Assembly: GCF_051851475.1 (NCBI RefSeq)
Contig: NZ_JBPUSJ010000007.1
Span: forward strand, 62,001-126,000
Source of the DNA: Carboxylicivirga taeanensis
GTDB lineage: Bacteria; Bacteroidota; Bacteroidia; Bacteroidales; Marinilabiliaceae
Direction: 5' to 3'
Length of the DNA: 64,000 bases
Shown: in pieces, positions 18,404-29,000 of the stretch
Numbering within the stretch: position 1 is the first letter of the stretch
Layout of the letters: each line of letters begins with the position of its first letter
Notes under the pieces: generated by a model
The model's input: only the letters and a program-made list of their open reading frames with translations
Database searches by the model: none
What the model was told of the DNA's origin: nothing
Made by a program: the position numbers and the translations under genes

Positions 18404-19324
18404 ATGGATGCACCTAGTATTATCCTGATTGCAATAATTGCAGTTATTATTATTGTTCTTTTATCCTGTATTAAAATAGTACCTCAACGCTCGGCATATA
18501 TAATTGAGAGGCTGGGGAAATACAATGGGACCCTAACTGCAGGTTTTCACTTCCTTATGCCATTTTTTGATAAAGTTGCCTATAAGCATACACTCAAAGA
18601 AGCAGCTATTGATGTTGCTTCACAATCGTGCATCACCAAAGACAACATTGCCGTGGAAGTAGATGGCGTTTTATACCTTCAGGTAATAGACCCTAAAAAA
18701 GCCTCCTACGGCATTGATAATTATATTTTTGCTGCTATTCAGATAGCCCAAACAACCATGCGCAGTGTTATTGGCCGTTTAGATTTGGACAAAACATTTG
18801 AAGAAAGAGAAACCATCAATACCAGCATTGTGGAGGCTGTTGATAAAGCAAGTGAACCCTGGGGTGTAAAAATCACCCGCTACGAGGTCAAGAACATTAC
18901 ACCACCACAAAGCATTAAAGATGCCATGGAAAAGCAAATGCGCGCTGAACGGGAAAAACGCGCCATGATTGCTCAATCGGAAGGACAAAAACAGGCTAAA
19001 ATAAACGTAGCTGAAGGTGACAGACAAGAGTTAATTGCACGCTCGGAAGGCGAAAAACAAAAACGAATTAATGAAGCCGAAGGTAAGGCGGCTGAAATTG
19101 AATTTGTGGCCACAGCAACCGCAAAGGGAATTCGTGAAATAGCAATGGCCATTAATGAAAAAGGCGGCATCGATGCGGTTAATCTGCGTGTGGCAGAACA
19201 GTATTTAAACGAATTTGGCAAGCTTGCTCAAACTAATAACACAATGATTATCCCATCCAATATGTCGGATATCTCGAGTATAATTGCTACAGCCACTTCC
19301 GTGCTGGAGCAATCTAAAAAATAA
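18404..19324 (+). CDS. SPFH/Band 7 membrane protein (QmcA/paraslipin type)
   Basis: A 306-residue protein. One N-terminal TM helix (about 4-25) is followed by an SPFH domain (VPQRSAYIIERLGKYNGTL, DNIAVEVDGVLYLQVIDP, RSVIGRLDLDKTFEERE) and a long charged coiled coil (about 185-245) containing the repeated pattern A-x-SEG-x-KQ. This is the QmcA/paraslipin layout. It forms a two-gene unit with nfeD and likely oligomerises at the inner membrane. A strong terminator follows. Confidence 0.92.
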   Translation: MDAPSIILIAIIAVIIIVLLSCIKIVPQRSAYIIERLGKYNGTLTAGFHFLMPFFDKVAYKHTLKEAAIDVASQSCITKDNIAVEVDGVLYLQVIDPKKASYGIDNYIFAAIQIAQTTMRSVIGRLDLDKTFEERETINTSIVEAVDKASEPWGVKITRYEVKNITPPQSIKDAMEKQMRAEREKRAMIAQSEGQKQAKINVAEGDRQELIARSEGEKQKRINEAEGKAAEIEFVATATAKGIREIAMAINEKGGIDAVNLRVAEQYLNEFGKLAQTNNTMIIPSNMSDISSIIATATSVLEQSKK

Positions 19325-19345
19325 TTCACCAATTATTTTATTTAG

Positions 19346-19374
19346 AAGGAGGCGGAGTCTGTTCGCCTCCTTTT
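19346..19374 (+). terminator. Intrinsic terminator after the SPFH gene
   Basis: AAGGAGGCG at 19346-19354 pairs perfectly with CGCCTCCTT at 19364-19372, followed by TT. Confidence 0.85.
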
Positions 19375-19831
19375 ATAATTTAAACAGCCGCCCTCACTTT
19401 CCACCTTTAGTAACTACCAGTAATCATTGCAGGGAACCAATTTCGACACAATACTTTTTAAACCAAGCCGCTAACAAGCCACAGTTATATACAAACCAGC
19501 CTTTTAAACCTTCAGTAGAAACTGATTATTAAAATAAACCTGCACCAATTGGCAACTACCCAGTATTAAGTCTAACCAACAGAAGAGACGATCAAAACCA
19601 GGTAAAGCTCAACCCTTTTAGATTTTTGTTTATATTTCGCGTTGGAAAGATTCTAAAAAGAGTGCCTTTCCACCCTTTAAACGATGGTACCAAACCAACA
19701 AGTAGCAACCACACAAAGAAGCGTGAACTGCCGGCTTACTTGAGTGAAACTGTATCTCAATATGAAGCAATTGACAATGCTACATCAGCCTGAATTATTT
19801 GTGACATTAAGAAATATTAAAACAAAACACA
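19375..19831. other. Gene-free stretch upstream of the sulfatase locus
   Basis: No convincing reading frame, RNA gene or repeat is seen. The only candidate signal is TATATTTC near 19631, a weak -7-like element about 200 bases before the first sulfatase. This stretch is the likely place for the promoter and control sites of the sulfatase locus. Confidence 0.5.
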
Positions 19832-21271
19832 GTGAAACTACATCAGTATTTAAAAACAGTATTAGCGGCGTTAGCATTCAGCACAATGCTTACTTCGTGT
19901 GGTCAAAAATCCGCAAAACAACAACAGCAACAACAACCAAATATCATTTACATTCTGGCCGACGATTTAGGTTATGGTGATTTAAGCTGCTATGGCCAAA
20001 AAAAGTTCTCAACCCCAAATATTGACAAACTGGCGGAACGAGGTATGCGCTTCACGCAGCATTATTCAGGCAGCACCGTTTGTGCACCATCACGAAGTGC
20101 CCTAATGACTGGTCAACACACCGGACATACTTACATCAGGGGAAATAAAGAGCGACGCCCGGAAGGCCAGCATCCACTTAAAGCAGAAGCTTTCACCCTT
20201 GCCGAACTCTTTAAACAAGCCGGCTACACAACTGGTGCATTTGGTAAATGGGGCCTCGGCTACCCGGGTTCGGAGGGTGATGCCAACAACCAGGGCTTTG
20301 ATACGTTTTTTGGTTATAACTGCCAAATGCTTGGCCACCACTATTACCCTTACTTTTTAAGATCCAACCAGGATAGTTTGGTGCTGGAAGCCAATGCCGG
20401 GCAACAGGCAGGAATCTATGCCCCCAACCTGATTCATGATAAAACCCTTCAGTTTATTGATGATAACAAAGATAAGCCCTTCTTTTTGTATGTACCATCC
20501 ATCATCCCCCATGCCGAGTTATTTGCTCCCGAAGAATACATGGAACGCTTTAGAGGTAAGTTCGACCCTGAACATGCTTATAAAGGAGTCGATCAAGGCC
20601 CTGGTTTTAGAAAAGGTGGATACGGTTCTCAGCCCGAATCGCACGCAGCTTTTGCTGCAATGGTGACGCTCCTGGACGATCAGGTGGGCGAAATAATTGA
20701 TAAAGTGGAAGAACTTGGCTTGAGTGACAACACCATCATCATTTTTACCTCCGACAACGGTCCGCACCTGGAAGGCGGTGCTCAACCTGACTACTTTGAC
20801 AGCAACGGTCCGTTTAAAGGCTATAAGCGCGATTTATACGAAGGCGGTATCCGAGTACCATTTATTGCAAGCTGGCCTGGTAACATTCCGGAGGGCACAA
20901 CATCCAATCACATCTCCGCTTTTTGGGACATGATGCCCACTTTTGCTGAGCTTATAAATACGGACACATCTCAGAATATTGACGGCATCTCCATGCTTCC
21001 GACTTTAACAGGAAATGGAACTCAAAAAGAACATGATTTTCTTTATTGGGAATTCCATGTGCTAGGCGGTCGAAAAGCTATCAGAATGGGAAAATGGAAA
21101 GCAGTTCAATATGGTGTCAGTAAGGACCCCAATGCCCCAATTGAACTGTATGACTTATCGGCAGACCCAGGTGAAACAAATAACATTGCCGACCAGCATC
21201 CTGAAATTATCAATCAGGTAAAAAGCATTTTCAAAACTTGCCGAGTGGAATCTAACATTTTTAAGTTTTAA
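19832..21271 (+). CDS. S1-family sulfatase, lipoprotein
   Basis: A 479-residue formylglycine-dependent sulfatase that starts at GTG. The signal peptide ends in a lipobox (MLTSC), followed by a short glutamine run (residues about 31-36). IYILADDLGYGDLSCYG provides metal-binding Asp residues. CAPSR (C84) is the site where Cys is turned into formylglycine, followed by LMTG. Further family motifs are KWGLGYPG, the ITSDNGPH-like FTSDNGPHLEGG and RKAIRMGKWKAV. The N-terminal Cys suggests anchoring to the outer or inner membrane. It is the first gene of the locus; substrate unknown. Confidence 0.92.
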   Translation: MKLHQYLKTVLAALAFSTMLTSCGQKSAKQQQQQQPNIIYILADDLGYGDLSCYGQKKFSTPNIDKLAERGMRFTQHYSGSTVCAPSRSALMTGQHTGHTYIRGNKERRPEGQHPLKAEAFTLAELFKQAGYTTGAFGKWGLGYPGSEGDANNQGFDTFFGYNCQMLGHHYYPYFLRSNQDSLVLEANAGQQAGIYAPNLIHDKTLQFIDDNKDKPFFLYVPSIIPHAELFAPEEYMERFRGKFDPEHAYKGVDQGPGFRKGGYGSQPESHAAFAAMVTLLDDQVGEIIDKVEELGLSDNTIIIFTSDNGPHLEGGAQPDYFDSNGPFKGYKRDLYEGGIRVPFIASWPGNIPEGTTSNHISAFWDMMPTFAELINTDTSQNIDGISMLPTLTGNGTQKEHDFLYWEFHVLGGRKAIRMGKWKAVQYGVSKDPNAPIELYDLSADPGETNNIADQHPEIINQVKSIFKTCRVESNIFKF

Positions 21272-21454
21272 TTGGCCACAAGCAAACACCTGAACAATGT
21301 ATTTCATATGATTTCACAATCAAGCAAAATGCAAAAATAAAAACATAACGAAAGTCATGTGATTTTCATTTCATTTTTAAATTTAAGTAATGTATTTTTA
21401 CAACAAGATAAAAGTACTTTTTACTTTTAACAATCATGTTAGATCTGAAAAACT

Positions 21455-22963
21455 ATGCTAAAATCTGGTATATCACTCATATGCATTCTTTTACTGGGAC
21501 TATTTGCGGCCTGTACAAACATGGGGCAAAAACACCCGAATATTGTTATCATCTATGCTGATGATCTGGGTATTGGAGATGTTAGCTGCTATCAGGCAGG
21601 CACGCTCCACACTCCTGGTATTGACCAAATGGCGGCGGAAGGACTGCGTTTTACAAACGGATACGCTACCGCAGCCACGTGTACCCCAAGCAGGTACAGC
21701 CTGCTGACCGGAGAATATCCGTGGCGAAATAAGCGTGCAGCTGTACTGGCAGGAAATGCTCCCCTGTTAATAGACCCAGCAGCAAGCACCTTGCCAAAAC
21801 TTATGAAAAAGAAAGGATACGCAACGGCTGTTGTTGGGAAATGGCACCTGGGCCTTGGCGATGGAAACATCAACTGGAATGCCCATATCAGCGAAGGTCC
21901 CCAGGAAGTAGGTTTCGACTACTCATACATTATGGCCGCCACCAACGATCGTGTTCCCACTGTTTTTGTTGAAAATGGACAAGTAGTCAACCTGGATGAA
22001 AACGACCCGATAGAAGTCGACTACAAGAAAAACTTTGAAGGAGAGCCTACTGGCAAGGATAATCCTGAATTACTAAAAGTTCACCCCAGTCATGGGCACA
22101 ACATGAGCATCTCCAATGGAGTTTCGCGTATTGGCTATATGAAAGGTGGAAAATCAGCTTTGTGGGTGGATGAAGACATGGCCGATACTTTTTTACTTAA
22201 AGCCAAACAGTTCGTAAGCCAAAACAAAGAAAACCCATTTTTCTTATTTTATGCCCTCCATCAGCCCCATGTGCCAAGAGTGCCCAACCAGCGCTTTGCC
22301 GGAAAATCAGGAATGGGACCAAGAGGCGATGCAATACTGGAAGCGGACTGGTGCATCAGTGAGTTTTTAAAAACACTGGATGAGCAAGGCTTATCAGACA
22401 ATACTTTAGTGATCTTCTCAAGTGATAACGGACCTGTTTTAGACGATGGCTACCAGGACCAAGCCGAAGAATTATTAGGGGAGCACACGCCTTGGGGGCA
22501 GTTCAGAGGCGGGAAATACAGCCTGTACGATGCCGGCACACACATTCCGTTTATTGCCAGATGGAAAGGGCAAATCAAGCCAGGAGTGTCTGATGCATTA
22601 ATTTCACAGGTCGATCTCTATGCGTCCATAGCTGCTTTATTGCAAATTGAAAACACAAGGCCTGACAGTCATAACCTACTGGATGCTCTAACCGGGAAAG
22701 CTTCCGACGGACGCGACCATCACATTACCGAAGGCCTGCAAGGCCGGCTGGGCTACCGCGAGGGCCAGTGGATATTGATACCTCCGCATAAGGGTGGTAA
22801 AAAAATTAGCTGGGGAGTGGATATGGAAACCGGATTCTCTTTAGAGCCTCAATTATACAACATAGAAGAAGATCCTGCCCAGCAAAATAATCTGGCAGAA
22901 GAGAATCCTAAGAGAGTTGAACAGATGATGAAAAGCTTTGAGGTAATTAAATCGCATAAATAA
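21455..22963 (+). CDS. S1-family sulfatase, lipoprotein
   Basis: A 502-residue sulfatase with a lipobox (LFAAC). Motifs: IIYADDLGIGDVSCY, CTPSR (C76) for formylglycine, VVGKWHLGL, and FSSDNGPVLDDGY. Compared with the first sulfatase it has a large insert between residues about 150 and 240 that contains a conserved-looking HPSHGHNMSISNG stretch; this sits before the helix with the HQPHVPR motif that normally lines the active site. It therefore probably acts on a different sulfate ester. Confidence 0.92.
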   Translation: MLKSGISLICILLLGLFAACTNMGQKHPNIVIIYADDLGIGDVSCYQAGTLHTPGIDQMAAEGLRFTNGYATAATCTPSRYSLLTGEYPWRNKRAAVLAGNAPLLIDPAASTLPKLMKKKGYATAVVGKWHLGLGDGNINWNAHISEGPQEVGFDYSYIMAATNDRVPTVFVENGQVVNLDENDPIEVDYKKNFEGEPTGKDNPELLKVHPSHGHNMSISNGVSRIGYMKGGKSALWVDEDMADTFLLKAKQFVSQNKENPFFLFYALHQPHVPRVPNQRFAGKSGMGPRGDAILEADWCISEFLKTLDEQGLSDNTLVIFSSDNGPVLDDGYQDQAEELLGEHTPWGQFRGGKYSLYDAGTHIPFIARWKGQIKPGVSDALISQVDLYASIAALLQIENTRPDSHNLLDALTGKASDGRDHHITEGLQGRLGYREGQWILIPPHKGGKKISWGVDMETGFSLEPQLYNIEEDPAQQNNLAEENPKRVEQMMKSFEVIKSHK

Positions 22964-22967
22964 ATGG

Positions 22968-22991
22968 GACTATCTTATTTATTAGAGATAG
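22968..22991 (+). other. Intercistronic hairpin between sulfatase genes
   Basis: ACTATCT at 22968-22974 pairs with AGATAGT at 22985-22991. It lies in the 50-base gap between the second and third sulfatases, has no U-run, and could be an RNA-processing or stabilising hairpin. Confidence 0.4.
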
Positions 22992-23013
22992 TAATCCTAA
23001 AAAACTAACTAAA

Positions 23014-24423
23014 ATGAAAAAACTCCTTTCAATTCTTCTGCTTTTCCTCGGTATTCATATCGTGGCCCAGGAAACTAAAAATAAACCCAATATTATCCAC
23101 ATATTGGCCGATGATGTTGGATATGATGATTTGAGTTGTTTCGGCTCAAAAGATATTTCAACGCCTAACCTGGATGCATTGGCAACCAAGGGCATGAAAT
23201 TTACAAGCTTCTATGCGCCACATGGCACCTGTACGCCTTCAAGAGCAACCCTTTTAACGGGCCGTTACTCGCCCCGGATCAACAACAATGAAGGCTTGTT
23301 TGTCTTGTTTCCTCACTCCACGCACGGCCTTGAGGATGAAATGGAAACAACCATCGCGGAGCTATTAAAAGAGCAGGGATACACAACCGGTTTATATGGA
23401 AAATGGCACTTAGGTCACCTGCCTCAGTACCTGCCTTGCGTACATGGATTTGATAACTTTTTGGGCATTCCCTACCCAAATGATCATGGCCCTGAGCGCA
23501 TTGGAAACAGTGGTTGGCGCCCCAATGGAATCAGCGATCCGGCCATACCTCTTATTGAACAGGCACAAATTATTAAGCGCTGTGACAATAATGATCTGGC
23601 TGAACTACCTGCTTTGTTTACACGCGAAGCCTGTAAGTTTATCTACAGGGCTGTTAAGGAAGATAAAAAGCCGTTTTACCTGCAGTATGCCAATATAGAA
23701 ACACACACGCCCTGGTTTGTACCCAAGGGTTTTGAAGGACGCAGTAAAGCAGCTGCTTATGGCGATGCCGTTGAATATCTGGACACTTCTGTTGGCATCA
23801 TTATGAATACGCTGAAACGTCTGGGGATCGAAGACAATACCATCATCGTTTTTTCATCCGACAATGGTCCGTTAGTGCATCGGGACGAGGAGCTGGAAAA
23901 CTGCTACGGAAAATTCGGATTCACAGACCCCGACAGAACACATGTTTTGCGTGAAGGAAAATATCAGGAACGCTACGATGGTGGCATCCGCGTTTCATGC
24001 ATCATGACCTGGGAAGGGCAAATACCAGCCGGAACCAGCTGCGATGAACCCATTGGTGCCATGGACTTATTCACCACATTTGCCGAACTTGCCGGGGCCT
24101 CAATTCCTGATGACCGCATAATTGATGGCAAAAACATCTGGCCACTAATGAGCGGACAAGCAGGAGCCAAATCGCCACATACTGCTATTTATGGCTTCAA
24201 ACCCAAAGGTGGTATTTCAAGTGTGCGTTTTGAAAATTGGAAATTAGTATTGGCGGGCAAACACTGGACCGGTGATCTCAACGAACATCACCTTTTTGAC
24301 TTATCAACAGACATTGGTGAAACAACCAACGTAGCCGATAAGCACCCTAAATTGGTGAAACAATTAGTTAAAATGGCCAATGAAGCTGCCGAAGCAGTGC
24401 AGAGCAATAAAGAATTAAAATAA
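23014..24423 (+). CDS. S1-family sulfatase, periplasmic
   Basis: A 469-residue sulfatase. It has a cleavable signal peptide (LLSILLLFLGIHIVAQ) with no lipobox, so it should be soluble in the periplasm, unlike the two before it. Motifs: HILADDVGYDDLSCFG, CTPSR (C73), GKWHLGHLP and FSSDNGPLVHRDEE. After the active-site helix it carries THTPWFVPKGFEGR, in place of the usual H-x-P motif. Nineteen bases separate it from the next gene, so they are very likely cotranscribed. Confidence 0.92.
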   Translation: MKKLLSILLLFLGIHIVAQETKNKPNIIHILADDVGYDDLSCFGSKDISTPNLDALATKGMKFTSFYAPHGTCTPSRATLLTGRYSPRINNNEGLFVLFPHSTHGLEDEMETTIAELLKEQGYTTGLYGKWHLGHLPQYLPCVHGFDNFLGIPYPNDHGPERIGNSGWRPNGISDPAIPLIEQAQIIKRCDNNDLAELPALFTREACKFIYRAVKEDKKPFYLQYANIETHTPWFVPKGFEGRSKAAAYGDAVEYLDTSVGIIMNTLKRLGIEDNTIIVFSSDNGPLVHRDEELENCYGKFGFTDPDRTHVLREGKYQERYDGGIRVSCIMTWEGQIPAGTSCDEPIGAMDLFTTFAELAGASIPDDRIIDGKNIWPLMSGQAGAKSPHTAIYGFKPKGGISSVRFENWKLVLAGKHWTGDLNEHHLFDLSTDIGETTNVADKHPKLVKQLVKMANEAAEAVQSNKELK

Positions 24424-24442
24424 CTCCAAAATCGATAAAATT

Positions 24443-25933
24443 ATGGCATCCAACAGACGAGCATTTCTAAAAAACATGGCCTTGGGAGCTGGCGTAGTAA
24501 CAGCTGCTCCAATCGCAGGTTGTACAACCAAACCTAATGAAAATGAACAAGTCGCCTATATTAGGGAACGAGCCGAAAGAGTGCCCAAAATGCATTTCAA
24601 CATGTGCGGGTATGCAGCACCTAAATTGAACACCGTGCGTGTAGGATTCGTTGGAATTGGCGATAGGGGAACCCCTGCTGTTAAGCGCATGACACATATA
24701 GAAGGTGTTGAAGTAACTGCTATATGCGACACCCGTCAGGCAGCTCTGGATGGAGCTCAGAAAATATTGAGTGAGGCAGGCTTACCCAAAGCAAAAGAAT
24801 TCACCGGCAGCGATACCGCCTTCAAAGATCTGTGCAACAGTAACCTGGTCGATCTGGTATACATTGCTACTCCATGGGAATGGCATGTACCGGTAGCTAT
24901 TGCTGCCATGAAAGGCGATAAGCACGCTGCTGTAGAGGTATCAACAGCCAAAACCATGGACGAATGCTGGGAAATGGTAGAAGTTTCGGAGCAAACTAAA
25001 AAACACTGCGTTATTCTTGAAAACTGTTGCTACGACTTCTTTGAGCTGCTGACTCTAAATATGGCTCGTCAGGGCGTATTTGGCGATTTAGTGCACGGCG
25101 AAGGTGCCTACATCCACGATCTGGACTACTGGCACTTCAACAAACCTCAAGATGACAAGCCGGGTGGCGATGGTGCCTATGACAAATTATGGCGTCTGCA
25201 CGAAAATACCCGTAAAGCCAATGTATATCCAACACACGGCTTAGGACCTATCTGTCAAGCCATGGATATTAACCGCGGCGACCGGATGGATTACCTGACG
25301 GCCATGATGTCGGATGACTTTACGCTGGCCAGTCGCATTAAAGAGTTAGCCCCTGATCGTCCGGACCTGCAGCAGTTTGTAGGAAAGCAGATGCGCGGCA
25401 ACATGGATATGCAGATGATTCGCACGGTGAAGGGACGAACCATCATGATTCAACATGACATTAGTTCGCCACGCCCCTATTCGCGCATTCACATGCTGAG
25501 CGGCACGAAATGTTTCGCACAAAAATGGCCACTGCAGCATATTGCATTCGGACACGATGTTGCCGATGATGCCAAAATGAAAGAGTTATGGGATAAATAT
25601 ACGCCGGAGATAGTGAATCGTGTTGGTGAAATGGCTAAAAAAGTGGGGGGCCATGGTGGCATGGATTTCATTATGGACTGGCGCCTTATTGACTGCTTGC
25701 GCAACGGCCTGCCTGTTGATATGGATGTTTATGACGCTGCTGCCTGGAGCTGCATTACGCCATTGAGTGAATGGTCAATCGCCAATGGCTCCAAACCAAT
25801 TGATATTCCAGATTTTACCCGTGGAGCATGGAAAACCAATCAACCGATAGAAATAACCCTCAAAGGAGGAGGTACAACTGGCGTGAGAAATATATCTGAC
25901 GCCGACGCTAAAGGACAGCTTTCTGTTCACTAA
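24443..25933 (+). CDS. GH109-type Gfo/Idh/MocA glycosidase (alpha-N-acetylgalactosaminidase family)
   Basis: A 496-residue protein with a Tat signal (NRRAFLK) and a Cys after the hydrophobic core (IAGC). The Rossmann fold starts VRVGFVGIGDRG near residue 67. Family GH109 motifs are present: LENCCYDFFELLTLNM, HGEGAYIHDL, and YPTHGLGPICQAMDINRGDR. GH109 enzymes keep tightly bound NAD and cleave by an oxidation/elimination cycle; known members remove alpha-GalNAc. The Tat signal fits export of a folded NAD-loaded enzyme. Here it sits between a sulfatase and a beta-galactosidase, suggesting a sulfated galactan or glycosaminoglycan-like substrate. Confidence 0.88.
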   Translation: MASNRRAFLKNMALGAGVVTAAPIAGCTTKPNENEQVAYIRERAERVPKMHFNMCGYAAPKLNTVRVGFVGIGDRGTPAVKRMTHIEGVEVTAICDTRQAALDGAQKILSEAGLPKAKEFTGSDTAFKDLCNSNLVDLVYIATPWEWHVPVAIAAMKGDKHAAVEVSTAKTMDECWEMVEVSEQTKKHCVILENCCYDFFELLTLNMARQGVFGDLVHGEGAYIHDLDYWHFNKPQDDKPGGDGAYDKLWRLHENTRKANVYPTHGLGPICQAMDINRGDRMDYLTAMMSDDFTLASRIKELAPDRPDLQQFVGKQMRGNMDMQMIRTVKGRTIMIQHDISSPRPYSRIHMLSGTKCFAQKWPLQHIAFGHDVADDAKMKELWDKYTPEIVNRVGEMAKKVGGHGGMDFIMDWRLIDCLRNGLPVDMDVYDAAAWSCITPLSEWSIANGSKPIDIPDFTRGAWKTNQPIEITLKGGGTTGVRNISDADAKGQLSVH

Positions 25934-26037
25934 AACTTAATAGGCAGCAGGCTGTAATTAGCTTGCTGCACATTATTGATACACACAGTTTAAACGATTT
26001 TGTCCGGTTAATATTGGAAACCGGTAAACATAGCACA

Positions 26038-29000
26038 ATGACAAAGCACTTATTAATAGTATTTGCCCTTGCAGCCTGCGCAAGCCTATGGTCTGCATCG
26101 GCTAAGGATTTAAAGGACTGGGAAAACCCAAAAATGTTTGACCAGAACAAAGAGGCGCCACATGCGTCTTTCATGACTTTTGCCAACATGAAGGAGGCCA
26201 TGACCAAAAAACACCAGGCATCTGCTTTTTACAAAAGCCTTAACGGCACCTGGAAATTTAATTGGGTGAGAAAGCCGGCCGATCGACCAGTCGACTTTTA
26301 CAAACCCTCTTTTGATGTCAGCCAATGGGACAATATTAAAGTTCCTTCCAACTGGGAGCTGGAAGGCTATGGCGTGCCCATTTACTGCAACCATCAATAC
26401 GAATTTGCCAGCTACAAAGCGCCCGTTTCTGATGAAATCAAGTTTGTTGAAAAAATCTATCCGGCCAATCCCGGACAAGTGCCACACGATTACAACCCGG
26501 TTGGCTCCTATCGCCGCACTTTTACCGTTCCACAAAGCTGGGATGGCCGACAGGTGTTTATCCAGTTTGGAGCTGTTAAATCGGCCTTCTACATTTGGAT
26601 TAACGGGCAGAAAGTAGGCTATAGCCAGGGCAGCAAGACCGAAGCGGAATGGGACATTACCAAATACCTTCAGAAAGGCGAAAACACAGTGGCCATTGAA
26701 GTGTATCGCTGGAGTGACGGCTCTTATCTGGAGTGTCAGGATTTTTGGCGCATCAGTGGTATTGAGCGCGATGTATTTATCTACTCAACCCCTAAAGTAC
26801 GGGTGCGCGATTTCTTTGTTAAAGGTGATTTGGATGAAAAATACACCAATGGAATTTTGAAGCTGGACGTTGACCTGAAAAATCATACCAAAGGCCTTCG
26901 TTCGGGTAATTACAAACTCACTTATTTACTGTTTGACAGCAACAATAAAATAGTTGCTCAAGAAACAGCAAATGCGAAAATCAATAAGAAAGAAAATCTT
27001 CAACTACACTTTGAAAAACACATTGAAAATCCTTTAAAGTGGACAGCTGAAACGCCTAACTTATACACCCTGGTATTGCAACTGGAGGATGCAAAAGGCA
27101 ATAAAGAATACGTTTCTACCAAAACCGGTTTCAGAAAAGTAGAAATCATTGATGACATCTTCCACATCAATGGGGTGGAAGTACTGATAAAAGGTGTGAA
27201 CCGCCATGAGCATAATCAAACAACCGGCCACGTGGTTAATGAAGCAGACATGCTGCAGGAGATTAAACTCATGAAACAGTTCAACATCAATGCTGTTCGT
27301 AACTCTCATTACCCAACACACCCACGCTTCTACGAGCTGTGCGACGAATATGGCCTGTATGTCACCGATGAAGCGAACATTGAATCGCACGGAATGTATT
27401 ACGGCAAATACTCACTGGCCAAAAAACCGGAATGGAAAGAGGCACACCTGGATCGCAACATTCGCATGGTGGAGCGCAGCAAAAACCACCCAAGTATCAT
27501 TGTTTGGTCAATGGGCAATGAAGCGGGCGATGGCGAAAACTTCACCGCTGTTTATGACTGGATTAAACACCGCGACCCATCGCGCCCTGTTCATTACGAA
27601 CGTGCCGAAATGCGCGAAAATACAGATATTTTCTGCCCTCAATACCCTGGCGTTCGCTACCTGAAGCAATATGCTTCGAAGCACCAAAAGAAACCGATGA
27701 TAATGAGCGAATACTCACATGCCATGGGCAACAGCACAGGGAACCTCTCCGATTTGTGGGATGTGATTTACGATCGCAGCAACCGCCAGTTGCAAGGTGG
27801 CTACATCTGGGACTGGATTGATCAGGGACTCCTGGAGCACGATGAGGAAGGACGCCCCTACTGGACCTATGGTGGTGATTATGGAGAGAACATGCCTACA
27901 GATGGCAACTTTGTGTGTAATGGCATTATTTTCCCCGACATGACTCCTCAGCCCTCTTTATGGGAAGTTAAGTACGCCTACCAATACGTGCGTTTTTCTA
28001 ACGAGGGATTACCTGTTGGTCAGTATAAAATCACTAACTACCACGATTTTATCACACTGGATAACTACGACATCCGTTATAGCATCACGGAAAACGGGAA
28101 AGAGATTCACCATGGATTCGTTGATGTAGAGCTGAATCCACACGATAGCAAGGTACTTGAAATTCCGGCAGTACCAGTAAAAGGTCAACCCAACTGCGAG
28201 TACTTCATCGACTTCTCGGTTCGTCTGAAAACAGGTGTGTCTATCTTAAAAGAAGGTTTTGAAGTAGCTCATGAGCAGTTTAGCTATCCGGTGCCCGTGC
28301 ACCCATTAGCAACCTTTGAACAATACACTGATCTTCAGCTGAATGATCGTAATGAAGAAATCAGTGTTGACGGTGCAAATTTCAATATCGTATTCAGCAA
28401 AAAAGCAGGAACCATATCGAGCTGGACGGTTAATGGCACGAGCCTGATCCAAAACGGACCAGAAGTAAACTTCTGGCGCGCACCTAACGACAACGATAAG
28501 GGGAGCAACATGATTAAGCGTTTGGGCATCTGGCGCGAAGCAAGTCAATCGCTAAAAGTAGCCGATATTCAAGCCGAACAAGTTTCCAACTACAAGGCAG
28601 TGGTGAAAGTTACCTATGCCATCGAAGCCATCGCTTCTACCCAAACCATTAGTTACGAAGTATTGGGCAATGGCAAAGTAATGGTTACAAGCCAGATTCA
28701 ATTAGGAAAAGAAGACCTTCCGCTGTTGCCGCGCTTTGGCATGCGCATGGAAATGCCGGTGGAATTTGATAACCTGAAATTCTTTGGCCGTGGCCCGCAT
28801 GAAAATTACTGTGACCGTAACCGAAGTGCATTCGTTGGTGCTTACGAAAGTAAAGTAGCCGACCAATACGTTCCTTATGTACGTCCGCAGGAAAATGGTT
28901 ACAAAACAGATGTCCGCTGGTTTGAACTGAGAAACAATAATGGTTGGGGATTAAAAATAAGCGGATTACCTACCTTAGGTTTCTCTGCTCTGCACAACCC

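Noticed and set aside
19744..19980. A 78-codon frame overlapping the start of the first sulfatase
   Set aside because: It overlaps the sulfatase signal peptide in another frame and has no family features.
25963..26037. Upstream start for the GH2 gene
   Set aside because: It would bury the signal peptide behind 25 residues that do not look like a leader.
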